Assembly (NCBI RefSeq): GCF_021155765.1
Contig: NC_060112.1
Coordinates: 17,546,001-17,610,000 of the forward strand
DNA: 64,000 bases
Direction: 5' to 3'
From: Diprion similis
Taxonomy: Eukaryota > Arthropoda > Insecta > Hymenoptera > Diprionidae
The notes beneath the pieces are model-generated. The model worked only from the letters and a program-made list of their open reading frames with translations, did not search any database and was not told where the DNA came from. This document shows, piece after piece, positions 39,001-50,600 of this stretch. Each line of letters opens with the position of its first letter. Position 1 is the first letter of the stretch. Made by a program: the position numbers and the translations under genes.

Positions 39001-41227
39001 CCAAGCATGGCGACATATGTGCGGCTGGCAGAAACCCAGTTTCTATCACCTGGTCATCACGTGTGGAATGAATCTCGACATGCACTCCTTGTGAAGAAGA
39101 TTCTGTGATGATACAATCGACAGTTTCACCGACATGTAATTGAGTATTAGTATTCTTCTGTATGCCGATCAAGCTCAGACTCATTTTATTTTCTTTTTTA
39201 TCTATTGCCACAATTGTTGCAGGAACTACTTGGCCGATCGAAAATTTCTGCTTAATCTCAGTTCTTTTGCAGCCAAGCAAATACGGAAGGGCCCAACCCT
39301 TCAAGTCTCCAAAAAATTTGACCAAAAGTCCAGTCTTTTTTACTTGCACAATGGTGCCATGATGCTGGGAACCGACAGCTGCATCCTTAATGTTATTCAA
39401 GATTGGTAAATTGCTATCAACTAATGACTGCTTCATTGTGAACAAAACTCTATTTCGCTGATCATCACGGTTTAAAGCTCTTACTTTCACAGACTGGCCA
39501 ACTCTGAGCTCATATATCATATTCTTACCAATATCAGACACATGTTCGGGGGGCACATACCCTTTGCTTTTATTAACTTTTAATGTGACAGATCCATAAG
39601 CTATATCAATTTTTGTAATTTCTGCCGTCACCAATTCTCCAGGAGCAAAGCTAGTAGCCGTAAAATATTCCTCGTTCAAAATATTCTTTTCCATACTGCA
39701 AATATAGACTCTGTCAAAGCAGTCGTAATTCAATACTCGACACTTATGTTTAGATTTGGGTTTAAATGTGGAATTAATCTTCTCAAAGTCAACTTCCGTT
39801 CTTCGCATGGGTATATAACCCCTCAACTTTCTTCGTAATTCTAGGAGAATGCCTTTCTGCTCCTTGCACACTACTGTCGCGTTGGTTATAATATCACCAA
39901 TGTTCAGTGTTTCAGTTTCTCTTTCTTCCGTCAACAAACTAAAATATGCAAATTTTACAGTTGGCAGAACATACAAGAGCGTACCATGGACAGACTCATC
40001 TGTCTCATACGAAGATAGGGGATTATCCAAATAAATCTGATTGATGTAACCAATGTTACTTTCATTGTACAGCACCTGCAATCCGTTTGACAGAATACTT
40101 TTGATGGTGAGAACTAATTTTGTTCCAGGTACTAGAGCATCCAATAACTGTGTATCCTGAGGAACTGCTTTACTGCTGTGTTTTGATTTTGCAGATAACT
40201 TGAGTGTCGATGCTGACTCTGATGTTTCAACGGTTTTAATTGCCAGAAAGAGTTGCTGTCCTATAACTTATAAAAAAAGAATGACTTTTCAACAAAGAAT
40301 CACAAAAGGAGGAGTATTTAATTTTGGTAGTGATTTTTGACAAGATTATAGTACAGAGATAAAACGTGAGAACCAGTCTTGTAAACTACAGGTAGCGTTC
40401 TTTTACCTTTGAACTAATTGAAATGTTAATTTCAGTATTCAATATCTGTTCCAAGCTTGTTCAAAATTGTGATAATTAATGAATAAAAAGTGGCAGGATA
40501 CCAACTTACAGTATTCTTTTCCTTCATCAACATCTTGAGAAGTTAGAAATGCTCTGAGATTAGCAACCCCAGTGTCAATGACATAGCCATGTTCTTCAAT
40601 ACTTGATACAGTGCCAACAATCTTCGATTTTTTAATGATCCGAGTACGATCCAGATTTTGATTTATAAGTTCTGGTTCCAGGGACAAAGAGACTCTCCAC
40701 TTCTCTTTCAAGTGTAGTTGCTTAACATAACAGACCAAGTAGTCACCAGGTTTGAATAATTCTGTCAGTGGTTTATAACCCTCAGGTTTGTCATCTTGTA
40801 CACTGATCATACTTTGCAATAACTTTGTGTACGAATTGCTGATGTCTGTCAGCTCCAATCGACCGATTAATCGTCCAGGGAGTGATATAATCAAGTCATA
40901 ATCCCTGGCCTCTCGAATACGACCCAGAACAACCATTCCTTGCGTTAATGTAGTATAATTCAAACAGTCCGCTGATGTTGCCAATATATTTATAGTATGC
41001 GAATCTTCATAATTGGTTACAGCTAAATTGTCTTTGTGGACTCTTAGTTTTGATCTTGGCTTTTTTTTCAATTCCTATAAACATACAGCAAGTTTTGGTG
41101 AAATGTGGATTACAGAGGATAGGGGTGGTGGTGGTGGTGGTGGCGATAAGCTGAAAAAACTTACATTATTTGCGTGCAAATTTTTTAGGGGTTTGCGTCC
41201 TCCGCGTGGAAAACTTTTTAACGTCAT
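36084..41227 (-). CDS. PDCD11: RRP5/PDCD11 ribosome-biogenesis protein with S1 and HAT repeats, five coding exons
   Basis: Nucleolar scaffold of the early 90S pre-ribosome, needed for rRNA processing of both subunits. Exons are 41227-41165, 41074-40510, 40266-36919, 36558-36393 and 36243-36084. Phases agree at each junction, giving 1433 aa, close to the fly Rrp5 length (about 1430 from memory) and shorter than human PDCD11. The first exon encodes a conserved SFPRGG motif after MTLK. The middle holds tandem S1 RNA-binding domains (the first at about residues 65-150, others through about 900, with recurring G-x-V/I-x-x-I and GxV/L-P motifs). A Lys-rich and acidic linker with likely nuclear-localisation runs (KKRKK, KKKSKK, EPKKKKMK) follows. 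From about residue 1170 come HAT/TPR-like repeats ([32 protein letters not shown] region, then YPKRVDVWSAYVD). For exon 3 the acceptor ATAAG at 40267-40271 was chosen because the nearer TATAG would create an in-frame TGA. Confidence 0.95.
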
Positions 41228-41487
41228 CTGTAATTTAATTTTAAGGTTAGACACATGAATTGCATTTCACCCTAATATATTGTTACTGAATACAAATAAA
41301 ATATGGCAATAAACAAAATATTGATTCCGAGCAACATTGCGTACTTGTTATTTCTTGGGGTTGACGTATCTATAAAAATGTCTTCAGATCAACACACGTG
41401 CGGATTCCCTCCAAGTCATTAGAACATTCGACACACACTAGATTTTTAGGTTATGTCGGGTCCGGCAGCATGTTGTGAGGAAAGGTT

Positions 41488-41499
41488 TGCGCATGCGTC
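41488..41499. promoter_or_regulatory. NRF-1-like palindrome upstream of RRP5
   Basis: TGCGCATGCGTC differs from the NRF-1 (fly erect wing) consensus TGCGCATGCGCA by one base in the core half-site. A second half-like GCGCATG follows at 41505. It lies 261 bp upstream of the RRP5 start codon. NRF-1 sites commonly mark housekeeping and ribosome-biogenesis promoters. Confidence 0.5.
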
Positions 41500-41605
41500 A
41501 GACGCGCATGGTCACATAAGCTGTTTTCGAATATGAATCAGACGGGGATTACAATAAACGTGATGGATGATAATTGATAAAGAAGTCAATTACTTTACAC
41601 TACGA

Positions 41606-41611
41606 TTTATT
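41606..41611 (-). terminator. Candidate poly(A) signal of NDUFAF3
   Basis: AATAAA on the minus strand, about 400 bp downstream of the NDUFAF3 stop and about 380 bp upstream of the RRP5 start. Confidence 0.4.
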
Positions 41612-42009
41612 TGCTAAATATTCTATCAATAATTAAATATTTATACAAGTTTCTACGATAATTCTCTGCTTTACACATAGATAATATTACTCTGTACATT
41701 GGTATAAATTATATATAATCGCATAGGTACGTAATTATCTTTTTCAAATTCATAAATAGATACGCTATTATTAACAGTCCATCGGAGTCATTTACTGCAA
41801 CAAGGTATGAGGTAAGCCAGTCATAGATGGGATATGATTTATGTAAAATTAATAATCTAATGGATGCTAAATATGGCTGTAAATACTTCAAATAATTGTG
41901 GGCATTAGACTAAAATGCCAAAAGTCATTTTAATCGTTTCTTTTGCTTTTCTGGTCCAACTAAATCAGTATTACATGTACCTTCATTGAAAAAAAGCTTG
42001 TTTATGTAT

Positions 42010-42782
42010 CTATGAGTTTGTTGGACTTCCTATAACTATTGGACCCGTTTGATCCAATATGGAATCTTCAGCTTTGACATCAAGTTTTGCAGGTGGGATG
42101 AGCGCAGCCGCAACGAATCTTCCTTCGGCATTAAGGAAATTGAATATTGGACAAGCTTGATGTGTTGGAACAATCTCCACGCTCATTTTGAATTGTTTGC
42201 CAAACTGAACCAGCTTCCTGTCAATTTGAATGTTATTATGAGGGTCACCAGTTCCAATTACTAAGATGTCAGGTTTTGGGTCAAGAATAGTAAATAGAGA
42301 CAAAGTTTCTTCGTTGACATCATCTATAGTGTTGACTTTCCAACTCAGTACGCTTCGTGGAAATATTGCAAGTGGTCCAATGATATGAACGCCATTGTTT
42401 AAACGAAATCCATTCTGAAACAGGAATTTTGTCAAGCTCTGTATTGGTACAAAAGTAAATATTATGTAAAAAAAAAAAAAAAAAAAAAACAGAAATAAAA
42501 TAATAGATACATTGCTGTAGGAATCTATCATGAGTCCATAGATCTCATCCCTGTTAAGAATAGATATCGTCGTTTTCCCATCACCTTCGTAAGCACTTTT
42601 GCGAATGATTGATGACCCGTGAATTTTTCTGTAACAATCGATCTGTTTGGTAAAAATAATTTACATAAGACGTGTGAATGGGAAATATAATGAAAATGAT
42701 TCACACATTTGAATATTGCTCACCTAACAGTTTGCCTTACGTTTGCTGAAATTATGCGGCTAAATATGAAGGTAGTCGTCAT
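42010..42782 (-). CDS. NDUFAF3: NADH dehydrogenase (complex I) assembly factor 3, three coding exons
   Basis: Mitochondrial matrix factor that works with NDUFAF4 in early assembly of the Q module of respiratory complex I. Exons are 42782-42724, 42628-42511 and 42414-42010; phases 2 and 0 match, giving 193 aa against 184 in human (from memory). The N-terminus (MTTTFIFSRIISANVRQTV) is basic, hydroxylated and free of acids, as a mitochondrial presequence should be. The rest is the Mth938/DUF498 fold. Conserved family blocks are visible: MIDSYS followed by GF, IIGPLAIFPRSVLSW, LDPKPDILVIGTG, CPIFNFLNAEGR and AALIPP. The 96-bp second intron contains an uninterrupted run of 22 T on the coding strand just upstream of the acceptor. 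The gene is divergent from ISWI. Confidence 0.94.
42468..42489 (+). repeat. Homopolymer of 22 A inside the NDUFAF3 second intron
   Basis: On the coding strand it is a run of 22 T inside a 96-bp intron, enlarging its pyrimidine tract. Confidence 0.95.
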
Positions 42783-43440
42783 CGTTTTGTAGGTTCAAGA
42801 AACAATCTTCCGAAAAATTTGATACTTTATTTTCATCAAGTTTGAGCTTGCATTGAATTCGAAATTGTATCTTGAGGTTATTTAAGGTTACGTTCTTGGA
42901 CTTGGGAGGTTATGAGAACCTACCGGGTGCGATGGCTGCACAAAGTGATGCCATTGGTTTTTTCCGTTAGATCAGCTTTAAATCCGGTGTGGACACGGCC
43001 GAAAGCTTCATTAATCGCGGCTACTGGATGGTTCGGACGGAAAATTCGTAGTAAATTCTGTTCACGCCGCAATACGTGCAACATTGCAAAGGCCTACAAT
43101 CTCACTCACGTTGTGTATAAACTTTCGAAAGCCGGATTACCGCTTGACCTGCTAACAATCTGTGGTAATTTGAAGATTACAACTAGTTATTAGAGTTCCG
43201 AGGCGATGGTTTTAGGCTGATTCTTTAATTAACTGGCCAAGCTGACAGGTGATTGCGGACATAAAACAGTTTTGGAGGGAGTTAAAGCGTTAAAATGGCG
43301 ATGAGCCTTTGATTCGTTGATTCGGTGGTGAACGCGGCATCGTACATACGATACCGGTGAATAATCTGTTTGGCGTCGGATACGCGCCTCGAGTATTTCA
43401 TCGAACAAATTAAGCAAGGAATTGAGCTGAGCGACGAAAA
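42783..43440. promoter_or_regulatory. Divergent promoter region between NDUFAF3 and ISWI
   Basis: Only 658 bp separate the two start codons, so both genes must be initiated from this interval. It contains an AAAATGGCG element at 43293-43301, which fits the YY1/Pleiohomeotic core, and AGGTTA-type words at about 42875-42910. Transcription starts cannot be placed from sequence. A bidirectional promoter is an inference from geometry. Confidence 0.55.
42912..43193 (+). CDS. Small open frame in the NDUFAF3/ISWI intergenic region; unknown
   Basis: A 93-codon frame begins 130 bp upstream of the NDUFAF3 start on the opposite strand and ends 247 bp before ISWI. It is basic and hydrophobic-patterned (RTYRVRWLHK, KIRSKFCSRRNTC). 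No family is recognised. It may be part of the 5' leader of ISWI, a small peptide gene, or chance. An internal ATG (MPLVFSVRSALN) would give a presequence-like N-terminus. Confidence 0.2.
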   Translation: MRTYRVRWLHKVMPLVFSVRSALNPVWTRPKASLIAATGWFGRKIRSKFCSRRNTCNIAKAYNLTHVVYKLSKAGLPLDLLTICGNLKITTSY

Positions 43441-46400
43441 ATGTCCAAGCCGGAGACGGAAAATGCCGACGCGGTGGAAACGGGGGAGAATTCAAACGGA
43501 TCGTCAGCAGAAACAACATCTTCTAGGGGTGGCGATTTCGAAACTAAACTGGAGACCGACAGAAGCAAGAGGTTTGATTACTTGCTTAAACAGACCGAAA
43601 TTTTTTCTCATTTCATGACGAATAATCAGAAAGACAAAAGTGTCAGTCCGCTCAAAGTTAAAGCTGGGAGACCAAGGAAGCAGCCCGAGATTCCTGTCAA
43701 GGGTGACACGTCGGCTGATCTCAGGCATCGAAAAACCGAACAAGAAGAAGACGAAGAACTCCTCGCTGAGAGCAATGTCAGCGTCGCGCCAACAACCCGT
43801 TTCGAGTCATCCCCTCATTACATAAAATCAGGAGAGCTGAGGGACTACCAGATTCGTGGGCTTAACTGGATGATTTCGCTCTATGAAAATGGAATCAATG
43901 GTATACTGGCGGATGAAATGGGTCTTGGAAAAACCCTCCAGACCATTTCATTGCTTGGATACATGAAGCATTTCCGCAGCATTCCAGGACCCCACATAGT
44001 AATTGTCCCAAAGTCAACGCTAGCGAACTGGATGAATGAATTTAAGAAATGGTGTCCCTCGCTGAGAGCTGTTTGTCTGATTGGAGACGCTGAGACAAGG
44101 AACACGTTCATCAGAGATGTCATGATGCCAGGGGAGTGGGATGTCTGCGTAACGTCTTATGAAATGGTTATAAAGGAGAAATCAGTATTCAAGAAGTTTA
44201 ACTGGAGGTACATGGTAATTGACGAGGCTCACAGGATTAAAAACGAGAAATCGAAGTTGTCAGAAATTTTGCGTGAGTTTAAAACTGCCAATAGACTTTT
44301 ACTCACCGGCACACCGTTACAAAATAATCTTCACGAGCTATGGTCACTCTTGAACTTCTTGTTACCGGATGTGTTTAACAGCTCGGACGACTTTGACTCT
44401 TGGTTCAATACCAACAGTTTTCTTGGAGATAATTCTTTGGTCGAAAGGCTGCACGCTGTGTTAAGACCATTCCTTCTTAGACGCCTCAAGGCTGAAGTAG
44501 AGAAGGGCCTTAAGCCTAAAAAAGAAATAAAAGTTTACATTGGATTGAGCAAGATGCAGCGGGAATGGTACACCAAAGTGCTTATGAAGGATATCGACAT
44601 CGTAAATGGTGCTGGAAAAATTGAAAAAATGAGGTTACAAAACATTCTTATGCAGCTAAGGAAGTGTTGCAATCATCCATATTTGTTCGACGGAGCTGAG
44701 CCTGGTCCTCCGTATACCACTGATGAACACTTGGTTTATAATTGTGGAAAGATGGTTATCCTTGATAAATTACTGCCAAAATTGAAGCAACAAGACTCCA
44801 GGATATTGATATTCAGTCAGATGACCAGGATGCTTGATATTCTTGAAGATTATTGCCATTGGAGAAACTTCCAATATTGTCGATTGGATGGTAACACGGC
44901 TCATGAGGATCGTCAGCGCCAAATAAACGAGTATAACGCTCCGGGGAGTGAAAAATTTATCTTCATGTTATCCACAAGAGCTGGAGGACTTGGCATTAAT
45001 TTAGCTACTGCTGATGTAGTTATTATTTATGATTCTGATTGGAATCCTCAAATGGATCTGCAAGCTATGGATCGAGCACATCGAATTGGTCAACAGAAAC
45101 AAGTGCGAGTGTTCAGGTTCATAACGGAGAATACAGTGGAGGAAAAGATTGTTGAACGTGCCGAGGTCAAATTGCGCTTAGATAAACTTGTTATTCAGCA
45201 GGGCAGGCTAGTAGATGCAAAACAAACTGCACTGAACAAAGACGAGATGCTCAACATGATTAGACATGGAGCTAACGAAGTATTTGCCTCAAAAGACAGT
45301 GCTATAACGGACGAAGATATTGATACGATACTTCAGAAAGGGGAAGCTAAAACAGAGGAAATGAAACAGAAGTTGGAGAATTTAGGCGAGTCGTCATTGA
45401 GAAATTTCACAGTCGATGCTCCGACCGATTCAGTCTACCAATTTGAAGGTGAGGACTATAGGGAGAAGCAAAAAATATTGGGAATAGGAAACTGGATTGA
45501 GCCACCTAAACGTGAGAGAAAGGCAAATTATGCAGTCGATGCTTACTTCAGGGAAGCACTAAGAGTCTCAGAGCCGAAAGCTCCAAAGGCACCGAGACCT
45601 CCGAAACAACCAATTGTTCAAGACTTTCAATTCTTTCCACCACGATTGTTTGAGCTACTCGATCAAGAAATATATTACTTTAGACAGACAGTAGGATACA
45701 AAGTACCAAAAAACCCTGAACTTGGATCTGATGCAGGAAGAATTCAAAAGGAAGAACAGCGAAAAATTGACGAAGCTCAGCCACTCACAGACGAGGAACT
45801 GACAGAGAAAGAAAAACTGCTTACTCAGGGATTTACAAATTGGACAAAGAGAGATTTCAATCAATTTATAAAGGCTAATGAAAAATACGGTCGAGACGAC
45901 ATTGAGAATATTGCCAAAGATGTTGAAGGAAAATCTCCTGAAGAAGTAATGGAGTATTCTGCTGTCTTTTGGGAGCGTTGTCATGAACTTCAAGATATAG
46001 ACAGAGTAATGGCCCAGATAGAGCGAGGAGAAGCAAAAATTCAGAGACGTGCCGGCATAAAGAAAGCTCTGGATGCAAAAATGGCTAGGTACAGAGCACC
46101 ATTCCATCAGCTGAGAATAGCTTATGGAACGAATAAGGGAAAAAATTATACCGAAGAAGAGGATAGATTCCTTGTATGCATGTTGCATAAACTTGGATTT
46201 GACAAAGAAAATGTATATGAAGAACTGAGGGCAACCGTAAGATCTGCGCCACAATTTCGCTTCGATTGGTTTGTCAAGTCAAGAACAGCACTGGAACTCC
46301 AAAGAAGATGCAACACTTTGATAACGCTAATTGAACGTGAAAATCTAGAGCTTGAAGAAAGAGAGAGACAGGAGAGACGAAAGAAGGGTGGAAGTATTGG

Positions 46401-46476
46401 ATCAAAGCCAGCGTCCAAACGGAAGCAAGAGAATCTTCCAGCACCTCAGGATAAACCTAGGAAGAAGAAGAAGTAA
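43441..46476 (+). CDS. Iswi: ISWI / SMARCA5-type chromatin-remodelling ATPase, intronless
   Basis: ATP-dependent nucleosome-sliding motor of ACF, CHRAC and NURF-type complexes. A single open frame of 1011 aa spans the whole family length (fly ISWI about 1027, from memory). In order it has an AutoN-like segment ([20 protein letters not shown], about residues 38-57) and the N-terminal helicase lobe with Walker A GLGKT (about 161) and DEAH (about 260). The C-terminal lobe follows with FSQMTR (about 458) and the arginine-finger motif RAHRIGQ (about 545). A NegC-like linker, HAND (from about 720), SANT ([13 protein letters not shown], about 796) and SLIDE ([13 protein letters not shown], about 897) come next. 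The tail is basic (PRKKKK). The start follows family alignment ([10 protein letters not shown] then TDRSKRF) and lies downstream of GAAAA; there is no in-frame alternative. No stop or frameshift is seen, so if this is a retrocopy it is an intact one. A usable AATAAA follows at 46666. Confidence 0.96.
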   Translation: MSKPETENADAVETGENSNGSSAETTSSRGGDFETKLETDRSKRFDYLLKQTEIFSHFMTNNQKDKSVSPLKVKAGRPRKQPEIPVKGDTSADLRHRKTEQEEDEELLAESNVSVAPTTRFESSPHYIKSGELRDYQIRGLNWMISLYENGINGILADEMGLGKTLQTISLLGYMKHFRSIPGPHIVIVPKSTLANWMNEFKKWCPSLRAVCLIGDAETRNTFIRDVMMPGEWDVCVTSYEMVIKEKSVFKKFNWRYMVIDEAHRIKNEKSKLSEILREFKTANRLLLTGTPLQNNLHELWSLLNFLLPDVFNSSDDFDSWFNTNSFLGDNSLVERLHAVLRPFLLRRLKAEVEKGLKPKKEIKVYIGLSKMQREWYTKVLMKDIDIVNGAGKIEKMRLQNILMQLRKCCNHPYLFDGAEPGPPYTTDEHLVYNCGKMVILDKLLPKLKQQDSRILIFSQMTRMLDILEDYCHWRNFQYCRLDGNTAHEDRQRQINEYNAPGSEKFIFMLSTRAGGLGINLATADVVIIYDSDWNPQMDLQAMDRAHRIGQQKQVRVFRFITENTVEEKIVERAEVKLRLDKLVIQQGRLVDAKQTALNKDEMLNMIRHGANEVFASKDSAITDEDIDTILQKGEAKTEEMKQKLENLGESSLRNFTVDAPTDSVYQFEGEDYREKQKILGIGNWIEPPKRERKANYAVDAYFREALRVSEPKAPKAPRPPKQPIVQDFQFFPPRLFELLDQEIYYFRQTVGYKVPKNPELGSDAGRIQKEEQRKIDEAQPLTDEELTEKEKLLTQGFTNWTKRDFNQFIKANEKYGRDDIENIAKDVEGKSPEEVMEYSAVFWERCHELQDIDRVMAQIERGEAKIQRRAGIKKALDAKMARYRAPFHQLRIAYGTNKGKNYTEEEDRFLVCMLHKLGFDKENVYEELRATVRSAPQFRFDWFVKSRTALELQRRCNTLITLIERENLELEERERQERRKKGGSIGSKPASKRKQENLPAPQDKPRKKKK

Positions 46477-46665
46477 ATGTACTTTCATTATCTACACAAC
46501 ATAATTTCAGTTTATCTAAATTTTAATTATTTCCAATATCACTTTAAGTTTATTACAGTGGCTGAATTCAGGTCAGGCATATACTGTTCATGTTAAAATA
46601 ATTCAAAACCATGGTATTTAGGGCCATCTATCATCACACCACTGTCAACATAAATTTAAAAGAAA

Positions 46666-46671
46666 AATAAA
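46666..46671 (+). terminator. Poly(A) signal of ISWI
   Basis: AATAAA lies 190 bp after the ISWI stop codon and is followed by a T-rich stretch. It is the first canonical signal in the 3' flank; further AT-rich alternatives exist downstream. Confidence 0.55.
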
Positions 46672-49600
46672 CTTTTTTAATTGCACATTAATTAAATCTC
46701 AAAAAAATCTTTTCTGTTAATTGAAGTGAAGTCGGGGGCACAAATTACACAATTTCAATACCTTCTTCTAGACACCCAATTAATTTGTCAGAAACAGCTT
46801 GTTTGTCTCGAAAAAGAAGTGGTAACAGCAAATTTCATTTCTATGAAGAATTCCTTCTTTCCTTGAAGTCTTTCATGATGTTTAGAAGTAGCATCTTTTC
46901 TAACTAGAACAGTAAATTTTCACATACTTTTAGAACCATAGTTATTTATGAAATATGTATGAAAAACAAAGAAATGCGCTAATTGTTAAGGTCGAAAGAT
47001 TTAATTAATTATCAATGATATTTTCAATATTGTCAAATGCAGTGTTCGGTGTACTCTCACTTAGAATAAGTTTACTTGATAAAACTTGGAAACTTGGTTC
47101 AGGATTGATTGGTACAATGAATTTTGTTTACTATCACGTTTATTGAATTTAAGAATTCTTATCGAGGAGCAGAGTAAATAAAAAGTATGAAATAAGATAC
47201 ATACGTATTATTTAATTTATACCCTAAATTACTTCACAATTTATAATATTTCTATAATTACATATATAATACATATATGTATAATAGTAACAAATATCTT
47301 GCAGTGAACACACGTCATTCGTACGTAGCGTAAAAACTTGAGAACTATTAAATTATCCTCGTAATCGTCTTCATATAAATACAATGAAAATGAACTGTTC
47401 GAGATTTAAAAAAAGCATAATCTTGTAAAACATATCGACAAATCAATTACATTTTTTACGGTCAAGATTTTATCTGCCGTTACCTGTGTGCAAAACGCAA
47501 GAATCGAATATTATAATGTACCGTCTCCAACACCAAAATATCTCATCCTATACAAGCATATTAGAGATTTTTACGGTAATTATGATACTATCCTACATAA
47601 TAATACAGAAATAAAAGAATATAGTATGCACATAGAATGTGTATTAATAGGTATAATACATACATAAGTGAATCTGTATATACCGATAAATGCGTTTACA
47701 CATACTATGTATACGAATACGTATGTTTTTGACAGTAGTTATAATTGTGATAATTACACGAGTAATATTTTCTTTCAAAGTTATAATATTACGCATTTAT
47801 TTCACACCTGCACGTAATAAATACCACATCAGCGGTGTGAGATTTGTACATTATTTGTACAAATCTTGAAACTCTCACTCCTTCTCTAAATTATTTGTGT
47901 ACCGTTCTATAGAACAGTGGGTATTACAATTAAAACTGGTTATTCATTTCATTCGCTTCGAATCATCCCAATATCATCTCATGTAGAATTCTATCAAACT
48001 ACACACCCATAGTTTTCATTTAGTTATGGCAAGGGCCGGCCCTTCTCGTAATATATTTAAAATATTGAAAGACATTGCATGAAAAGCTAATTGCAACAGA
48101 ATCTGAAAGTACTCAGGAATTTCTAAACTCACCAAGCAGAATAGTGTAATTAATCCCAGATATTGATATGCATAGCACTTCCAATTTATCTAAGCACGCA
48201 AGTATTACAACATGTCCAAATATATCATTCACATATCTCTTTTTTCATCACTGGCAACGAGCTACTTCAGATTAGTAATTTTCAAATTCTGTTGCACTTC
48301 AGTATGTCTTATAACGAAAAAAAAAACATCTTTTTAATTCATAAACAACTTGATATAATATTTTTTCAACATATACGATTTCCGGGCTTCACAATGCTTT
48401 GTGAGAATGAGGGGGTATTAAGGTTCCAATATATTTTCACAGTACTGACCAAATAGGGCAAAATTAGATATACACTAGGGTGTTCGTTATTTTGATCGTT
48501 TTAGATTTTTTTCGATTGCACCCCCAAAAAATTTTAAAATAATCATGAAAAAAATATATCAATAAAAACATGTTCATACTATAGAAAAATAAATTCCCTT
48601 GAAAATATAAAAATTTTGGGATAATATCTCAAACATGAGCTCATCAACTCAGTACATTTTAGCTTGTGAAAATAAAGTAACTGACTGGAAAAAGTAGTGG
48701 GATTTTAGGATAAAGTTGACTGCTTCAGGGTATATTTATACAAAATAGGATACTTTTAGGGAAACAGGTGACCCACTGTGTAGCCTGGATTACGGAAAAA
48801 CGTTATAAAAATCAAGAAAAATTAAAAATAAATAAACCGTTACACAAATACATTTATAAATCTAAGTTTCTCATTGCGTTTCAACTGTCTTTGCTCTTTT
48901 TTCGCCTTTAAACATATCAGTGTCCAGATATTTCGAGACAAATCATATCTATATATTACGTGAGATGCCTAGCGTTTAATATAATGTAATGTTAGTATTT
49001 TCGAATGACCATCATATCATGGATTATCTATAGTTCAAAATTCATTTAAGAATTGATAATAACAATAGTAATACTGGTACAACGTGTGGCATGGTAAGCA
49101 AAATTTTTTCTTTTAGTCTAAATACATGATACGCATTTCATTGCTCACCTAATACCTACACCGACACCTTGGATCTGACAATTACTTCCATATTCCAACA
49201 TGTAACGACACCCAAAACGTCAATGTATATCTACTTTATAAATAAATCAGCAAGTTTTCTCTTGACAGCCAAGAAGTATTTATATTCAACAGATAAAATA
49301 CGAAATTGTATGTTCGGGTCTGATAAAAGTTTCAAGTATTCTTAACACAATATGGATTAGTAAAAAAAAAATAAAATACATGTGTCACAGTTTTATAGAT
49401 GCGTCTAAAATAAAATAAGAAAAAAATATAACTAAAAAAATGATCACAAATGATCTAGATCTTATTGAACCTCGATGTCTGATCGACTAGAACACAAAAT
49501 TTTTATCTTAGTTGAACAAATAATCAATTTTCCAGTTATTGAAATTATGCAGCTCGACATAAGTTTTCAATGTATGTCATGTAAACTTGTTTGGCATCAG

Positions 49601-50209
49601 GATGGTTCAATATCCTTAAATAAAGTTAACTCTAATCATAACATGAAATTAAAAACAGATTCATACCGTACTTAAGAAATAATGTTAACGTGTGTACTAC
49701 ATTTCATTTGGTAGTACCTGTGAATTAAAGAAGTTTCACCTTGTCTCAATGGCATAAAAATCACTGGATATATAGTTGTAAGCAGTGTGGAAAGTAACCA
49801 TTACTGGTAAAAATGTAGAGACTGTACAGATAGGGTAATGTCGAAATTAATTTTTTGAATTACAATCGTCTGCGAACTTGAGAATGAAGCTTAAAATTGA
49901 CTGGATACATCTTTGTAATCAGTATAAATCAATGTAAAAATGCAATTTGTTTTTGCTTTGTTCGCGGGCATTTTAGTTAGTTGCAAATTTTTCTGTGTCT
50001 TATACTCTAAGATAACTTATCATTGTCAGTGGCTGGAGTTACCAGTCCAACATCGTCAACATTTAAAAATAATGCTAGGTTTGATCTTACATCTTATATA
50101 ATTAGTAAACAGAAAATTCCAGCTGATGTGTTGGTTACAGGTATTGTGCGCAAACGGAACGACATCGGAGCCTTTTTTTTCTTAAATCATAAATATCAAT
50201 GAATAATTC

Positions 50210-50380
50210 TACAGTCCGACCTCTCAATAAGCCCACTTCCCCAGTTTCTTACTCACAGTGTTCCCCCACTTGAGCGGCTGATCCTATTGAGAGGTAGCGG
50301 CGCAAAGAACGAGAGAGACTGAAAGGGAATGGATTGAAGGGGAGGGGCCTGAGCGGACTTACGGAGACGTCCGACTGTAT
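50210..50380. mobile_element. Short pogo/Tigger-like MITE with TA flanks
   Basis: The left end reads TACAGTCCGACCTCTCAATA and the right end, inverted, TACAGTCGGACGTCTCCGTA. Both begin at a TA dinucleotide, as pogo/Tc1-type elements do, and the CAGTCGGACCTCT word resembles Tigger termini. There is no transposase. The 3' end is extended by a duplication described separately. Confidence 0.55.
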
Positions 50381-50600
50381 TTGAAATAGTGTGGGATCAC
50401 TGGCATGTAACTGCCTGCACGTCTTTCGCGCGAGGGGATACTCTGGCTAGCGAATAGGGCAAAGTGGGTACCTCATTTCCTTGAAAAACTCTTCCCCTTG
50501 GAGGCCTGGGCAGACTTATAGAGAGGTCCGACTGTATTTGAAATCGCGTGGGATTACTGGCATGTAATCTGCTTGCCTTTCGCGCGAGGGGGTATTCACT
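50341..50600 (+). repeat. Two-copy tandem duplication with a period of about 157 bp
   Basis: The block CCGACTGTATTTGAAAT, then TGGGAT(C/T)ACTGGCATGTAA, then CTTTCGCGCGAGGGG, occurs at 50371-50438 and again at 50528-50593. Each copy begins with the right terminus of the neighbouring MITE (second copy CTTATAGAGAGGTCCGACTG). The terminus plus flank was duplicated in tandem, and the copies have since diverged slightly. Confidence 0.7.

Noticed and set aside
40144-40147. Start of RRP5 at the large-exon methionine-like codon
   Set aside because: That codon is TTG, and two upstream exons with matching phases and the conserved SFPRGG and S1 blocks extend the protein.
45655-46254. 199-codon minus-strand frame inside ISWI
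   Set aside because: Antisense shadow of a highly conserved coding region; hydrophobic composition is typical of the complement of Lys/Glu-rich codons.
48470-48560. CTAGGGTGTTCGTTATTTTG word resembling a transposon end
   Set aside because: No inverted partner found nearby, so an element cannot be bounded.
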